A stretch of DNA of 9,029 nucleotides from contig JAEZCZ010000018.1 of assembly GCA_023433305.1 (NCBI GenBank), forward strand, positions 1 through 9,029, read 5' to 3'. The translations under genes were made by a program, and so were the position numbers. The notes below the pieces were generated by a model. It saw only the letters and a program-made list of their open reading frames with translations, ran no database searches and had not been told where the DNA came from. Positions within the stretch are counted from its first letter, which is position 1. Each line of letters begins with the position of its first letter. Of this stretch, positions 1 through 5,785 are shown piece by piece. This DNA is from Pseudomonadota bacterium. Its GTDB lineage: Bacteria; Pseudomonadota; Alphaproteobacteria; Sphingomonadales; Sphingomonadaceae.

Positions 1-330
1 GAGCTGGAAGAACGGCATCGGCGCGATCCACAGCGCCAGCGCCGTCAGCAGCTTCACGTCGCCGCCGCCCATCGCGCGGATCGCGAAAAGGACGGCGAGA
101 ATCGCAAAGGTGGCGAGGGCGACGGCCAATTGCGTCACCACGCTCGGCTCGAGCCACGACCCGGCCCAGAGCGGCATGTCGCTCGCCCACCAAAACAGCG
201 GCGCGCCCAGCGCGATCGCCGCGTTCAGCCAGTTGCCGATCTTGCGGCTGCGCAAGTCCGTGAACGCTGCGACGAGCAGCGCGATTGCCAAGGCGGCGAG
301 CAGCCCATACTTGATTGGATCGTCCAGCAT
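1..330 (-). CDS. cpaA: Prepilin peptidase, CpaA-type (A24 family), 5' part only
   Basis: Aspartyl membrane peptidase that removes the leader of Flp/Tad-type prepilins at the cytoplasmic face of the inner membrane. The 110 visible residues start at the ATG at 330 and run off the left edge without a stop. The two family motifs are present: FTDLRSRKIGNW with Asp25, and MGGGDVKLL (GxGD) with Asp91; these are the expected catalytic aspartates. Hydrophobic stretches lie at about residues 8-23, 66-86 and 94-110. The protein begins directly at the first peptidase helix, so it lacks the zinc-binding methyltransferase domain of PilD-type enzymes; this is the short form that usually travels with Tad pilus (cpa) genes. 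The neighbouring genes to the left are outside the window, so the Tad context is inferred. Upstream lies an 87-base divergent region shared with the hydrolase gene. Confidence 0.9.
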   Translation of the reverse strand, partial: MLDDPIKYGLLAALAIALLVAAFTDLRSRKIGNWLNAAIALGAPLFWWASDMPLWAGSWLEPSVVTQLAVALATFAILAVLFAIRAMGGGDVKLLTALALWIAPMPFFQL

Positions 331-369
331 CGAAACCCCGTGTCCCAGGGGCGTGCTACAGGGCAGGGC

Positions 370-383
370 TTACTAAAAAGTAA
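370..383. promoter_or_regulatory. AT-rich palindrome in divergent intergenic region
   Basis: TTACT (370-374) and AGTAA (379-383) form a perfect 5-base inverted repeat around AAAA. It stands out in very GC-rich DNA, 40 bases upstream of the cpaA start and 34 bases upstream of the hydrolase start. It could be an operator or part of a promoter for either gene. No protein can be assigned to it from the sequence alone. Confidence 0.3.
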
Positions 384-421
384 CCACGGCCGGGAGGTTG
401 GAATTAGCCAAGTAACCATGG
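378..421 (+). repeat. Two near-identical 12-base direct repeats before the hydrolase start
   Basis: AAGTAACCACGG (378-389) and AAGTAACCATGG (410-421) differ at one base and start exactly 32 bases apart, about three turns of the helix. The second copy runs through the ATG start codon at 418. The core GTAACCAT resembles the TTAACCAT half-site recognised by CtrA in alphaproteobacteria, but the first base differs. Same-face spacing suits a regulator binding twice; this is inference. Confidence 0.3.
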
Positions 422-1371
422 CGGACGCGTTCGACCGCCGCGCGATTACACCGGGCGCGGTCGAGAGCCGGTGGGAAGCGGCGGACGGCCACCCGATCCG
501 GCGAATCGACTGGAGCGAGCCCGGAGGGCAGCCGCGCGGGTCGCTGCTGTTCATGCCCGGCCGCGGCGACGCCTACGAGAAGTATCTGGAAACGTTCGAA
601 TATTGGCGTGGCCGCGGCTGGCGCGTGACGGCCGCGGACTGGCGCGGGCAGGCCGGCTCCGGCCGGCTCGGCGCCGACGCGGTGACCGGCCACATCGACG
701 ATTTCGGCGCGTGGGTCGCCGATCTCGCGGCCTTCTGGGCCGCGTGGGCCAAGGGGCGATCGGGCCCGCTCGTGCTGGTCGGTCACTCGATGGGCGGGCA
801 TCTTGCGCTGCGCGCAGTTGCGAATGAAGCGCTTGATCCGGCGCCGAACGCCGTTGTTCTGTCTGCTCCAATGCTCGACGTCATGCCTGAACGCGTTCCA
901 CTCGCCGTTCGGCAGGGCGCCGCGCACCTGATGTGCCTGATCGGCGATTCGCGCCGGCCGGCGTGGACGTGGAGCGAGCGGCCCGGAGAGCTTCCCGCGT
1001 TCCGCCAGACCCTGCTGACGCACGACGCGGAGCGTTATGCCGACGAAGGCTGGTGGCGCGAGGCGCGGCCGGAGCTGGTGATGGGGCCGGGGAGCTGGGG
1101 CTGGGTTCGCGGCGCGCAGGCATCGATCCGCGGCCTGATGCGCCCGGGGGTGCTCGAGGCCGTGACGATCCCGGTCTTCATCGTCGCCACGCGCGCCGAC
1201 AAGCTGGTGAGCCCGCGAGCGATCGAGCGCGCCGCGGCCCGCTTGCCCAACGCGCGCGTGCTGTGGTTCGGGGACGAGGCCGCCCACGAGATCCTGCGCG
1301 AGGTTGACGCGGTGCGAGACAGGGCCTTGGAGGAAATCGATCGATTTCTCGAAGGTATCGGCACCCCGTGA
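418..1371 (+). CDS. Alpha/beta hydrolase (serine aminopeptidase S33 / lysophospholipase-like)
   Basis: Predicted soluble serine hydrolase of 317 residues, of the Hydrolase_4/PldB-like group (monoacylglycerol lipase or lysophospholipase relatives); the real substrate is unknown. The fold landmarks are all visible: an oxyanion-loop strand SLLFMPGRGD near residues 42-51, the nucleophile elbow GHSMGG with Ser124, ATRADKLVSP with the acid Asp261, and EAAHEILRE with His290. A cap region fills about residues 150-245 and is rich in Trp. The ATG at 418 is chosen because the frame upstream runs through cpaA and is not protein-like; no good ribosome site lies at normal distance (GGGAGG at 392-397 is 20 bases away). 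There is no signal peptide. The stop overlaps the GTG start of the oxidoreductase gene, so the two are very probably co-translated and may act in one catabolic route. Confidence 0.88.
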   Translation: MADAFDRRAITPGAVESRWEAADGHPIRRIDWSEPGGQPRGSLLFMPGRGDAYEKYLETFEYWRGRGWRVTAADWRGQAGSGRLGADAVTGHIDDFGAWVADLAAFWAAWAKGRSGPLVLVGHSMGGHLALRAVANEALDPAPNAVVLSAPMLDVMPERVPLAVRQGAAHLMCLIGDSRRPAWTWSERPGELPAFRQTLLTHDAERYADEGWWREARPELVMGPGSWGWVRGAQASIRGLMRPGVLEAVTIPVFIVATRADKLVSPRAIERAAARLPNARVLWFGDEAAHEILREVDAVRDRALEEIDRFLEGIGTP

Positions 1372-2465
1372 CCCGAACATACGACGTGGCCGTGATCGGC
1401 GCCGGCATGGCCGGGGCGAGCCTGGCGGCGGAGCTCGCGCCGCACGCGAGCGTGCTCGTCGTCGAAGCGGAGGCCATGCCGGGCTACCACGCGACCGGCC
1501 GCTCGGCGGCGTTTTGGGCCGAGTGCTACGGCGGGCCCGGTGTCGTGCCGCTGACCCTGGCCTCGGGCGGCTACCTTCGCGATCACGGCATGCTCTCGCC
1601 GCGCGGCGCGATCCATCTCGCCCGCGCCGAAGACGAGCCGGCGGTCGAGGCTTTCATGGCGGACTTCGCCGATAGCGGCGCCCGGATCGAGCGGCTCGGC
1701 CGCGCGGCCATCGAGCGGAGCGTGCCCGGCGTGCGCCCCGAATGGATCGAGGCGGTGGCGGAGCCCGGCTGCGCGGACATAGACGTCGCCGCGCTCCACC
1801 AGCACTATCTCTCGCTCGCGCGGCAGCACGGGGCCGAGCTGCGCGTCAACGCACGGCTCGAATCGGTCGAGCGCGAAGGCGCCGCGTGGCGGCTCTTCCT
1901 CGGCACGGCGGGCGAGGCGCGCGTCGCCGTGCTGGTCGATGCCGCCGGGGCCTGGGCCGACGAAGTCGCCGCGCTGGCCGGCGCCCGACCGCTCGGCATC
2001 ACGCCCTACCGGCGCACGGTGATCCAGCTCCGCAGCGAGCCGGCTCCGCCCGACGATCTGCCGCTCGTGCTCGACATCTCGGGGAGGTTCTATTTCAAGC
2101 CCGAAAGCGGCCGGCTCTGGCTCAGCCCGCACGACGAGACGCCGAGCTCGCCCGGCGACGTCGCGCCCGAGGAACTCGACGTCGCGATCGCGATCGATCG
2201 CTTCGAGCGCGCGGTCGACTGGCGCGTCGCCGCGGTCGAGCGGAAGTGGGCCGGGCTGCGCAGCTTCGCGCCCGACAGGCTGCCGGTCTACGGCTTCGAT
2301 CCGCAGCGCGAGGGCTTCTTCTGGTTCGCCGGGCAAGGCGGCTTCGGCATCCAGACCGCCCCGGCCGCGGCGCGCCTCGGCGCGCAACTCCTGCTCGGCC
2401 TGCCGCGCGATGCGATGACCGAACCGCTCGATCCGGCCCCCTACGCGGCTGCACGGTTCGGATAA
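1368..2465 (+). CDS. FAD-dependent oxidoreductase, D-arginine dehydrogenase-like (DAO family)
   Basis: Flavoprotein of 365 residues that should oxidise an amine or D-amino acid to an imine, which hydrolyses to the keto acid. The N-terminus has the dinucleotide fold VAVIGAGMAGASLAAEL (GxGxxG at 11-16) and the ribose-binding acid Glu33. The PGYHATGRSAA segment (38-48), ADIDVAALHQHYL near 136-148, WAGLRSF (294-300) and GQGGFGIQT (322-330) follow the Pseudomonas aeruginosa D-arginine dehydrogenase DauA closely, as I recall that sequence. Tyr54, Arg215/216, Tyr242 and Arg298 line up with its substrate-binding Tyr53, Arg222, Tyr249 and Arg305. However, the positions of His48 and Glu87 appear to be Phe49 and Ala81, so D-arginine is an unlikely substrate. 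The start is GTG in a GTGA overlap with the hydrolase stop. No signal peptide or membrane anchor is seen, so it is probably cytoplasmic. The family call is firm, the substrate is open. Confidence 0.87.
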   Translation: MTRTYDVAVIGAGMAGASLAAELAPHASVLVVEAEAMPGYHATGRSAAFWAECYGGPGVVPLTLASGGYLRDHGMLSPRGAIHLARAEDEPAVEAFMADFADSGARIERLGRAAIERSVPGVRPEWIEAVAEPGCADIDVAALHQHYLSLARQHGAELRVNARLESVEREGAAWRLFLGTAGEARVAVLVDAAGAWADEVAALAGARPLGITPYRRTVIQLRSEPAPPDDLPLVLDISGRFYFKPESGRLWLSPHDETPSSPGDVAPEELDVAIAIDRFERAVDWRVAAVERKWAGLRSFAPDRLPVYGFDPQREGFFWFAGQGGFGIQTAPAAARLGAQLLLGLPRDAMTEPLDPAPYAAARFG

Positions 2466-2568
2466 GCGGGAGGAAATCCGCGCGCCAACGCCGGCCAAAA
2501 TGGCTTGCGCTTATGGGGGCGTCCATAGACGGAACATTACTGAATGGCTGAATTCAATCGGCTAAGGT

Positions 2569-2610
2569 CAGACTGCCTTTTCGATTAGGCTAGATCGAGC
2601 TGCCAGTCTG
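2569..2610. repeat. Nested inverted repeat in low-GC intergenic DNA
   Basis: CAGACTG (2569-2575) pairs exactly with CAGTCTG (2604-2610), and inside it TCGAT (2581-2585) pairs with ATCGA (2594-2598) around an 8-base loop. The two stems are separated by 5-base mismatched segments on both sides. The structure sits between the oxidoreductase stop and the small membrane-protein gene. It has no T-run, so it is not a classic terminator. It could be a 5' leader structure or an operator, or chance. Confidence 0.3.
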
Positions 2611-2658
2611 GATTTCGCGACTCCCGCTTGGCCGATCGGTGGCTGGAACGGGGTGGAA

Positions 2659-3005
2659 AGCGGACATCAAGAGGCATATGAAACATGCATGGATTTTTCG
2701 GTCGTCTTGGTCGTTCCGTTCAGCGCGCTACTTGCATTCGCGACCTTGGTGATTGCCGCAATCGCTCATCGACCTAGGCCACGCTTGATCTGGCCATTTG
2801 CGGTTGCTGTTCTCGCGTCTATCCCGGTGTTTGTCGGCCTGCCCGGTAGTTCGGATTTGCACTTTTGGGCACTTGCCTTGCTTGGGTTGGCGATATGGGC
2901 TGCGATTGGGACTGTCACTGGCGGATTGGCAGCAAGACTTCTCCAGTGGTCCGTGCGCGTTCTCAGGTCCGATTGAATGACGGGAATGGGTCGTTAGCGG
3001 ACATC
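2659..3005 (+). repeat. 10-base direct repeat flanking the small membrane-protein gene
   Basis: AGCGGACATC occurs at 2659-2668 and again at 2996-3005, just outside the two ends of the small membrane-protein gene in the low-GC island. The spacing could mark duplication at an insertion or a decayed intergenic repeat. Ten bases is long for an insertion-sequence target duplication, and no transposase or terminal inverted repeats are visible. Confidence 0.3.
2689..2976 (+). CDS. Small three-helix membrane protein of unknown function
   Basis: I do not recognise this family. The 95-residue product is almost wholly hydrophobic, with membrane segments at about 4-26, 33-51 and 60-84. The loop after helix 1 (HRPRPR) and the C-terminal tail (RLLQWSVRVLRSD) carry the positive charges, so by the positive-inside rule the N-terminus faces the periplasm and the tail the cytoplasm. 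The ATG at 2689 is preferred because it begins right before helix 1; a GTG at 2653 would add 12 polar residues. A GAGG at 2671-2674 lies 14 bases upstream, a rather long spacing. GC is about 57% (137 of 240 bases over 2701-2940), far below its neighbours, and it stands alone between two gene clusters, which suggests recent acquisition or relaxed constraint. That it is truly expressed is likely but not proven. Confidence 0.6.
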   Translation: MDFSVVLVVPFSALLAFATLVIAAIAHRPRPRLIWPFAVAVLASIPVFVGLPGSSDLHFWALALLGLAIWAAIGTVTGGLAARLLQWSVRVLRSD

Positions 3006-3014
3006 CCGCTTCTT

Positions 3015-3047
3015 CGTTCGTCATCCCCACGAACGCGGAAACCCAGT
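3015..3047. repeat. Degenerate palindromic intergenic repeat (REP/dRS3-like)
   Basis: CGTTCGT (3015-3021) and ACGAACG (3029-3035) form a perfect 7-base stem around CATCCCC. The stretch GTCATCCCCACGAACGCGG, followed by AAACCCAG, resembles the short repeat of the form GTCATTCCCGCG..CGCGGGAATCCAG that is scattered between genes in many proteobacteria (compare dRS3 in Neisseria). This copy has lost several paired bases. It may still act as a weak transcription end or mRNA stabiliser for the small membrane-protein gene 38 bases upstream. Confidence 0.45.
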
Positions 3048-3072
3048 CGCCGCTAGAGAGCGTGACCCTCGT

Positions 3073-3157
3073 AGCATCGGAGAAGCCTATCGCCAGGCGA
3101 TGCTCTGGCCGTTCAATGGACCCCGAGTCTGGATTATCGCCGCGCGGCTGATAGGCT
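3073..3157 (+). promoter_or_regulatory. Foldable leader upstream of the DUF1508 gene
   Basis: Three complementarities crowd together here. AGCATCG (3073-3079) pairs with CGATGCT (3098-3104). AGCCTATC (3084-3091), lying in the loop of that stem, is exactly complementary to GATAGGCT (3150-3157). TATC-GCC (3135-3141) can instead fold onto GGC-T-GATA (3146-3153) around GCGC. The last two pairings exclude one another, and the final arm ends 21 bases before the ribosome site of the next gene. It could be a leader with alternative folds. I see no known riboswitch class. Confidence 0.3.
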
Positions 3158-3188
3158 GGCGGTTCCGGAAACTTTGGTGGAGGGCCTG

Positions 3189-3371
3189 ATGGCGCACCGT
3201 TTCGAGATCCGTAAGAACAAGGCGGGCGAGTTCGTCTCGTACTTCGTCTACAACAGCGAGACGATCTTCTGGACCGAAGGCTACTCGTCGAAGGCGAGCG
3301 CCAGGAACGCGATCGAATCGATCCGCAAGAATGGCCCGGGCGCGGAGATCGTCGACACGACCGCCGACTAG
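3189..3371 (+). CDS. Single-domain DUF1508 (YegP-like) protein
   Basis: Small soluble protein of 60 residues filled by one DUF1508 repeat: FEIRKNKAGEFVSYFVYNSETIFWTEGYSSKASARNAIESIRKN has the typical beta-strand pattern, the GYSSKASARNAIESI core and the closing helix. The Escherichia coli relative YegP carries two such repeats; this one has a single copy. The molecular role of the family is not established, so no function is claimed. The ATG at 3189 is chosen because GGAGG at 3179-3183 sits 5 bases before it; a TTG at 3174 is in frame but overlaps that ribosome site. The gene converges on rnhA with only 14 bases between the two stops, and no strong hairpin terminator is visible there. Confidence 0.85.
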   Translation: MAHRFEIRKNKAGEFVSYFVYNSETIFWTEGYSSKASARNAIESIRKNGPGAEIVDTTAD

Positions 3372-3385
3372 CGATCTCGGGGCGA

Positions 3386-3823
3386 TCAGGGCCGCGCGGC
3401 GTCCGCCTCGGCGCAGGCCAGCTTGTCGACGCGCTCGTTTTCCGGGTGGCCGTCGTGGCCCTTGACCCATTCCCACGCGATCCTGTGCGGGGCCGCCGCG
3501 GCGATCAGCTCGTGCCAGAGGTCCTCGTTGCGGACCGGCTTCTTGCTGGCACTGACCCACCCCTTCTTCTGCCAGCCGGCAACCCACTTGGTCATCCCGT
3601 CGATGACGTAGCGGCTGTCGGAATGGATGGTGACTTCGCACGGCTCGATCAGCGCGCCGAGGCCGCGGATCACGGCGGTCATCTCCATGCGGTTGTTGGT
3701 CGTGTGCGGCTCGCTGCCGCTCAGTTCCTTTTCGTGCCTGCCCATTCGGAGCAGCGCCGCCCAGCCGCCTGGGCCGGGGTTGCCCTTGCAGGCTCCGTCG
3801 GTGAAGATGTCCACGCGTTTCAT
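3386..3823 (-). CDS. rnhA: Ribonuclease HI
   Basis: Cleaves the RNA strand of RNA-DNA hybrids in the cytoplasm, removing R-loops and primer RNA using divalent metal ions. The 145-residue protein is the normal length for bacterial RNase HI. All catalytic positions are present: Asp9 in IFTDGACKGNPGPGGW, Glu47 in NNRMEM, Asp69 in HSDSRYVIDG, His123 in WVKGHDGHPENE and Asp133 in RVDKLA. The basic handle region (GWQKKGWVSASKKPVRNEDLW, about 83-103) that grips the hybrid is also there. The ATG overlaps the thrB stop as ATGA, so translation is probably coupled to thrB. It is the last gene of the ispH-thrB-rnhA operon, a gene order I recall from other alphaproteobacteria. Confidence 0.97.
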   Translation of the reverse strand: MKRVDIFTDGACKGNPGPGGWAALLRMGRHEKELSGSEPHTTNNRMEMTAVIRGLGALIEPCEVTIHSDSRYVIDGMTKWVAGWQKKGWVSASKKPVRNEDLWHELIAAAAPHRIAWEWVKGHDGHPENERVDKLACAEADAARP

Positions 3824-4806
3824 GCCGGGATCGTGCCTTGCGCGGGAGGCCGGGAAAAGACCTCCTCGCCATGCGTCGCATAGAAGGACAGTCGGCGGGC
3901 GAAATCCATCGGGTCCTTGCGCGTCACCAGCGCGTCGGCCGGCGTATGCAGCCAGTCGTAGGCGCGCGTCGCCAGGAAGCGCAGCGCCGCGCCGCGTGCC
4001 AGCAGCGGCAGCGCGGACCATTCGGCCCCGGACAGAGCGCGGCGCGACTGGTAGCCGGCTACCAGCGCCGCGCCGATGTCGTCCTTGAAGCTGCCCTCGC
4101 GCGTGAAGCACCACGCGGCGTGGGTCACCGCGAGATCGTAGGCAGTGAGGTCGGTGCAGGCGAAATAGAAGTCGATCAGGCCGCAGACCTTGTCGCCGAG
4201 CAAGAGGACGTTGTCGGGAAAGAGGTCGGCGTGGATCACCGAGCGTGGCAGATCGTCCGGCCAGTTGGCCGAGAGATACGCGAGCTCGTTTCCGACGAGG
4301 CCGGGCAGCTCGGGATCGATCGAGCGCAGGCCGTCTTCGCCGCAATCGTCGAACAGCTCGCGCCAGTGGGCGAGGTCCATCGTGTTCGCGCGCCTCGCCG
4401 GGAAGTCCGCGGCGTCGAGGTGCAGCCCCGCGAGCGCCGCGCCGACCGCGCGCGCCTGGGCGGGGCTTGGCGTGTCGACCGAAACGCCCGGCAGGAACTC
4501 GATCAAGGCCACCGCCTTGCCGCGCACCAGCCGGTAGGCTGCCCCCGTGCGATCGTGGATGGTCCGCGGCACCGGGCTGCCCTTGGCGGAAAGGTGATCG
4601 AGCAGGCCGAGGAAGAACGGCAGGTCGTCGACCGCGACCCGGGCTTCGTACATCGTCAGGATGTAGCGGGCGCGCGTGGTTTCGATCAGCCAGTTCGAGT
4701 TGGAGACGCCCTCGGCGATGCCCTTGGCCGAAACCAGCTCGCCCACGTCGTATTCGGCGATGAGCGCCGCGAGCTCGGCGGCGGAAAGCGTCGTGTAGAC
4801 CGCCAC
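3820..4806 (-). CDS. thrB: Homoserine kinase (APH-fold, type II)
   Basis: Phosphorylates L-homoserine with ATP, the step before threonine synthase. This 328-residue form has the aminoglycoside-phosphotransferase/choline-kinase fold, not the GHMP-kinase fold of the E. coli enzyme. The kinase motifs are IHADLFPDNVLL with catalytic Asp194 and Asn199, and GLIDFYFACTDL with the metal-binding Asp212. The N-terminal segment IAEGVSNSNWLIET (30-43) is the nucleotide-loop region typical of ThrB of this type, and ARYILTMYE (46-54) is the following strand. The start is a GTG, 4 bases after the ispH stop; it gives the MAVYT beginning I recall from related proteins, and no better start exists. Its stop overlaps the rnhA start. 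It is likely transcribed from the promoter in front of ispH. Confidence 0.95.
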   Translation of the reverse strand: MAVYTTLSAAELAALIAEYDVGELVSAKGIAEGVSNSNWLIETTRARYILTMYEARVAVDDLPFFLGLLDHLSAKGSPVPRTIHDRTGAAYRLVRGKAVALIEFLPGVSVDTPSPAQARAVGAALAGLHLDAADFPARRANTMDLAHWRELFDDCGEDGLRSIDPELPGLVGNELAYLSANWPDDLPRSVIHADLFPDNVLLLGDKVCGLIDFYFACTDLTAYDLAVTHAAWCFTREGSFKDDIGAALVAGYQSRRALSGAEWSALPLLARGAALRFLATRAYDWLHTPADALVTRKDPMDFARRLSFYATHGEEVFSRPPAQGTIPA

Positions 4807-4810
4807 CTGG

Positions 4811-5785
4811 CTACTCGGTCAGTTGCCGCGGCAGCTTGAAGACCATCTTTTCCTCGGCCGAGGTGAGCGTGTGCTCTTCGAGCATACGGTACTCGCCGAG
4901 CCGCTCGACCACCTCGCGAACCAGCGCCTCGGGGGCCGACGCGCCGGCGGTCAGGCCGAGCGTGGAGACTCCGTCGAGCCACGCCGGATCGATGTCCGAG
5001 GCGCGCTGGATCAGGCGCGCTTGCTTGCCGATCCGCTGCGCGACTTCGACCAGCCGGACCGAGTTCGACGAGTTCGGGGCGCCGATCACCAGCACGAGGT
5101 CGCTCTCGGCGGCGACCTGCTTGACGGCGGCCTGGCGGTTCGAGGTCGCGTAGCAGATGTCGTCCGCCTTGGGGCCGACGATCTGCGGAAAGCGGTTCTT
5201 GAGCGCGGCGAGGATCTCGGCGGTGTCGTCGACCGAGAGCGTGGTCTGCGTGAGATAGGCGAGCGGTGCATCGGCCGGGAAATCGAGCGCTTCGGCTTCG
5301 GCCACGGTCTCGATCACCGTCATCTGGCCGTCGGGCACCTGTCCGTAAGTGCCGATCGCCTCGGGATGGCCGCGATGGCCGACGAACACGATATGGCGCC
5401 CGGCTCCGACCTGGCGTTCGGCCTGGCGGTGGACCTTGCTCACCAGCGGGCAAGTCGCGTCGAGGAAGTCGAGCCCGCGTCGGCCCGCTTCGGCGGGGAC
5501 CGCCTTGGGCACGCCGTGCGCGCTGAACACCACCGGCACGCCGTCGGGCACTTCGTCGAGTTCCTCGACGAACACCGCGCCTTTGGCCTTGAGGCTGTCC
5601 ACCACGTAGCGGTTGTGGACGATCTCGTGGCGCACATAGACCGGCGCGCCGTAGCGCTCGAGGGCGCGCTCGACGATTTCGATCGCCCGGTCGACTCCGG
5701 CGCAGAACCCGCGCGGCGCGGCGATGAGCAGCGTCAGCGGCAGCTTTTCCACGGCGGCGGCGGGTTCCTGAAAGGGGGCGTTCAT
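4811..5785 (-). CDS. ispH: 4-hydroxy-3-methylbut-2-enyl diphosphate reductase
   Basis: Last enzyme of the non-mevalonate (MEP) isoprenoid pathway: reduces HMBPP to isopentenyl and dimethylallyl diphosphate with an iron-sulfur cluster, in the cytoplasm. Length is 324 residues, normal for the family. The three cluster cysteines are Cys28 (PRGFCAGVDRAIEIV), Cys112 (DATCPLVSKVH) and Cys211 (DICYATSNRQ). Substrate-contact residues are also present: His57 (HNRYVV), His90 (SAHGV), the proton-relay Glu142 (GHPEAIG), the TQTTLSVDDT stretch (179-188) and the APNSSNSVRL phosphate-binding stretch (236-245). The ATG at 5785 leaves about 15 extra residues before the first strand, a common feature in relatives. 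It is the first gene of the ispH-thrB-rnhA operon and is transcribed away from the lipoprotein gene, 76 bases apart. Confidence 0.97.
   Translation of the reverse strand: MNAPFQEPAAAVEKLPLTLLIAAPRGFCAGVDRAIEIVERALERYGAPVYVRHEIVHNRYVVDSLKAKGAVFVEELDEVPDGVPVVFSAHGVPKAVPAEAGRRGLDFLDATCPLVSKVHRQAERQVGAGRHIVFVGHRGHPEAIGTYGQVPDGQMTVIETVAEAEALDFPADAPLAYLTQTTLSVDDTAEILAALKNRFPQIVGPKADDICYATSNRQAAVKQVAAESDLVLVIGAPNSSNSVRLVEVAQRIGKQARLIQRASDIDPAWLDGVSTLGLTAGASAPEALVREVVERLGEYRMLEEHTLTSAEEKMVFKLPRQLTE

Noticed and set aside
130..417. 96-residue N-terminal extension of the hydrolase
   Set aside because: It would run antisense through the coding part of cpaA, is Arg/Pro-rich and unstructured, and the hydrolase fold starts after the ATG at 418.
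1035..2498. Open frame of 487 codons on the minus strand
   Set aside because: It lies opposite the oxidoreductase and hydrolase genes, is dominated by Arg/Ala/Asp/Gly, and shows no domain. High-GC genes commonly leave such open antisense frames.
2483..2512. Possible terminator after the oxidoreductase gene (GCCA-AAA-TGGC with outer GCGC pairs)
   Set aside because: The stem needs two bulges and no T-run follows, so it is too weak to list.
3372..3385. Bidirectional terminator between the DUF1508 gene and rnhA
   Set aside because: Only 14 bases separate the stops, and the best pairing (GATC around TCGGGGC) is too short.
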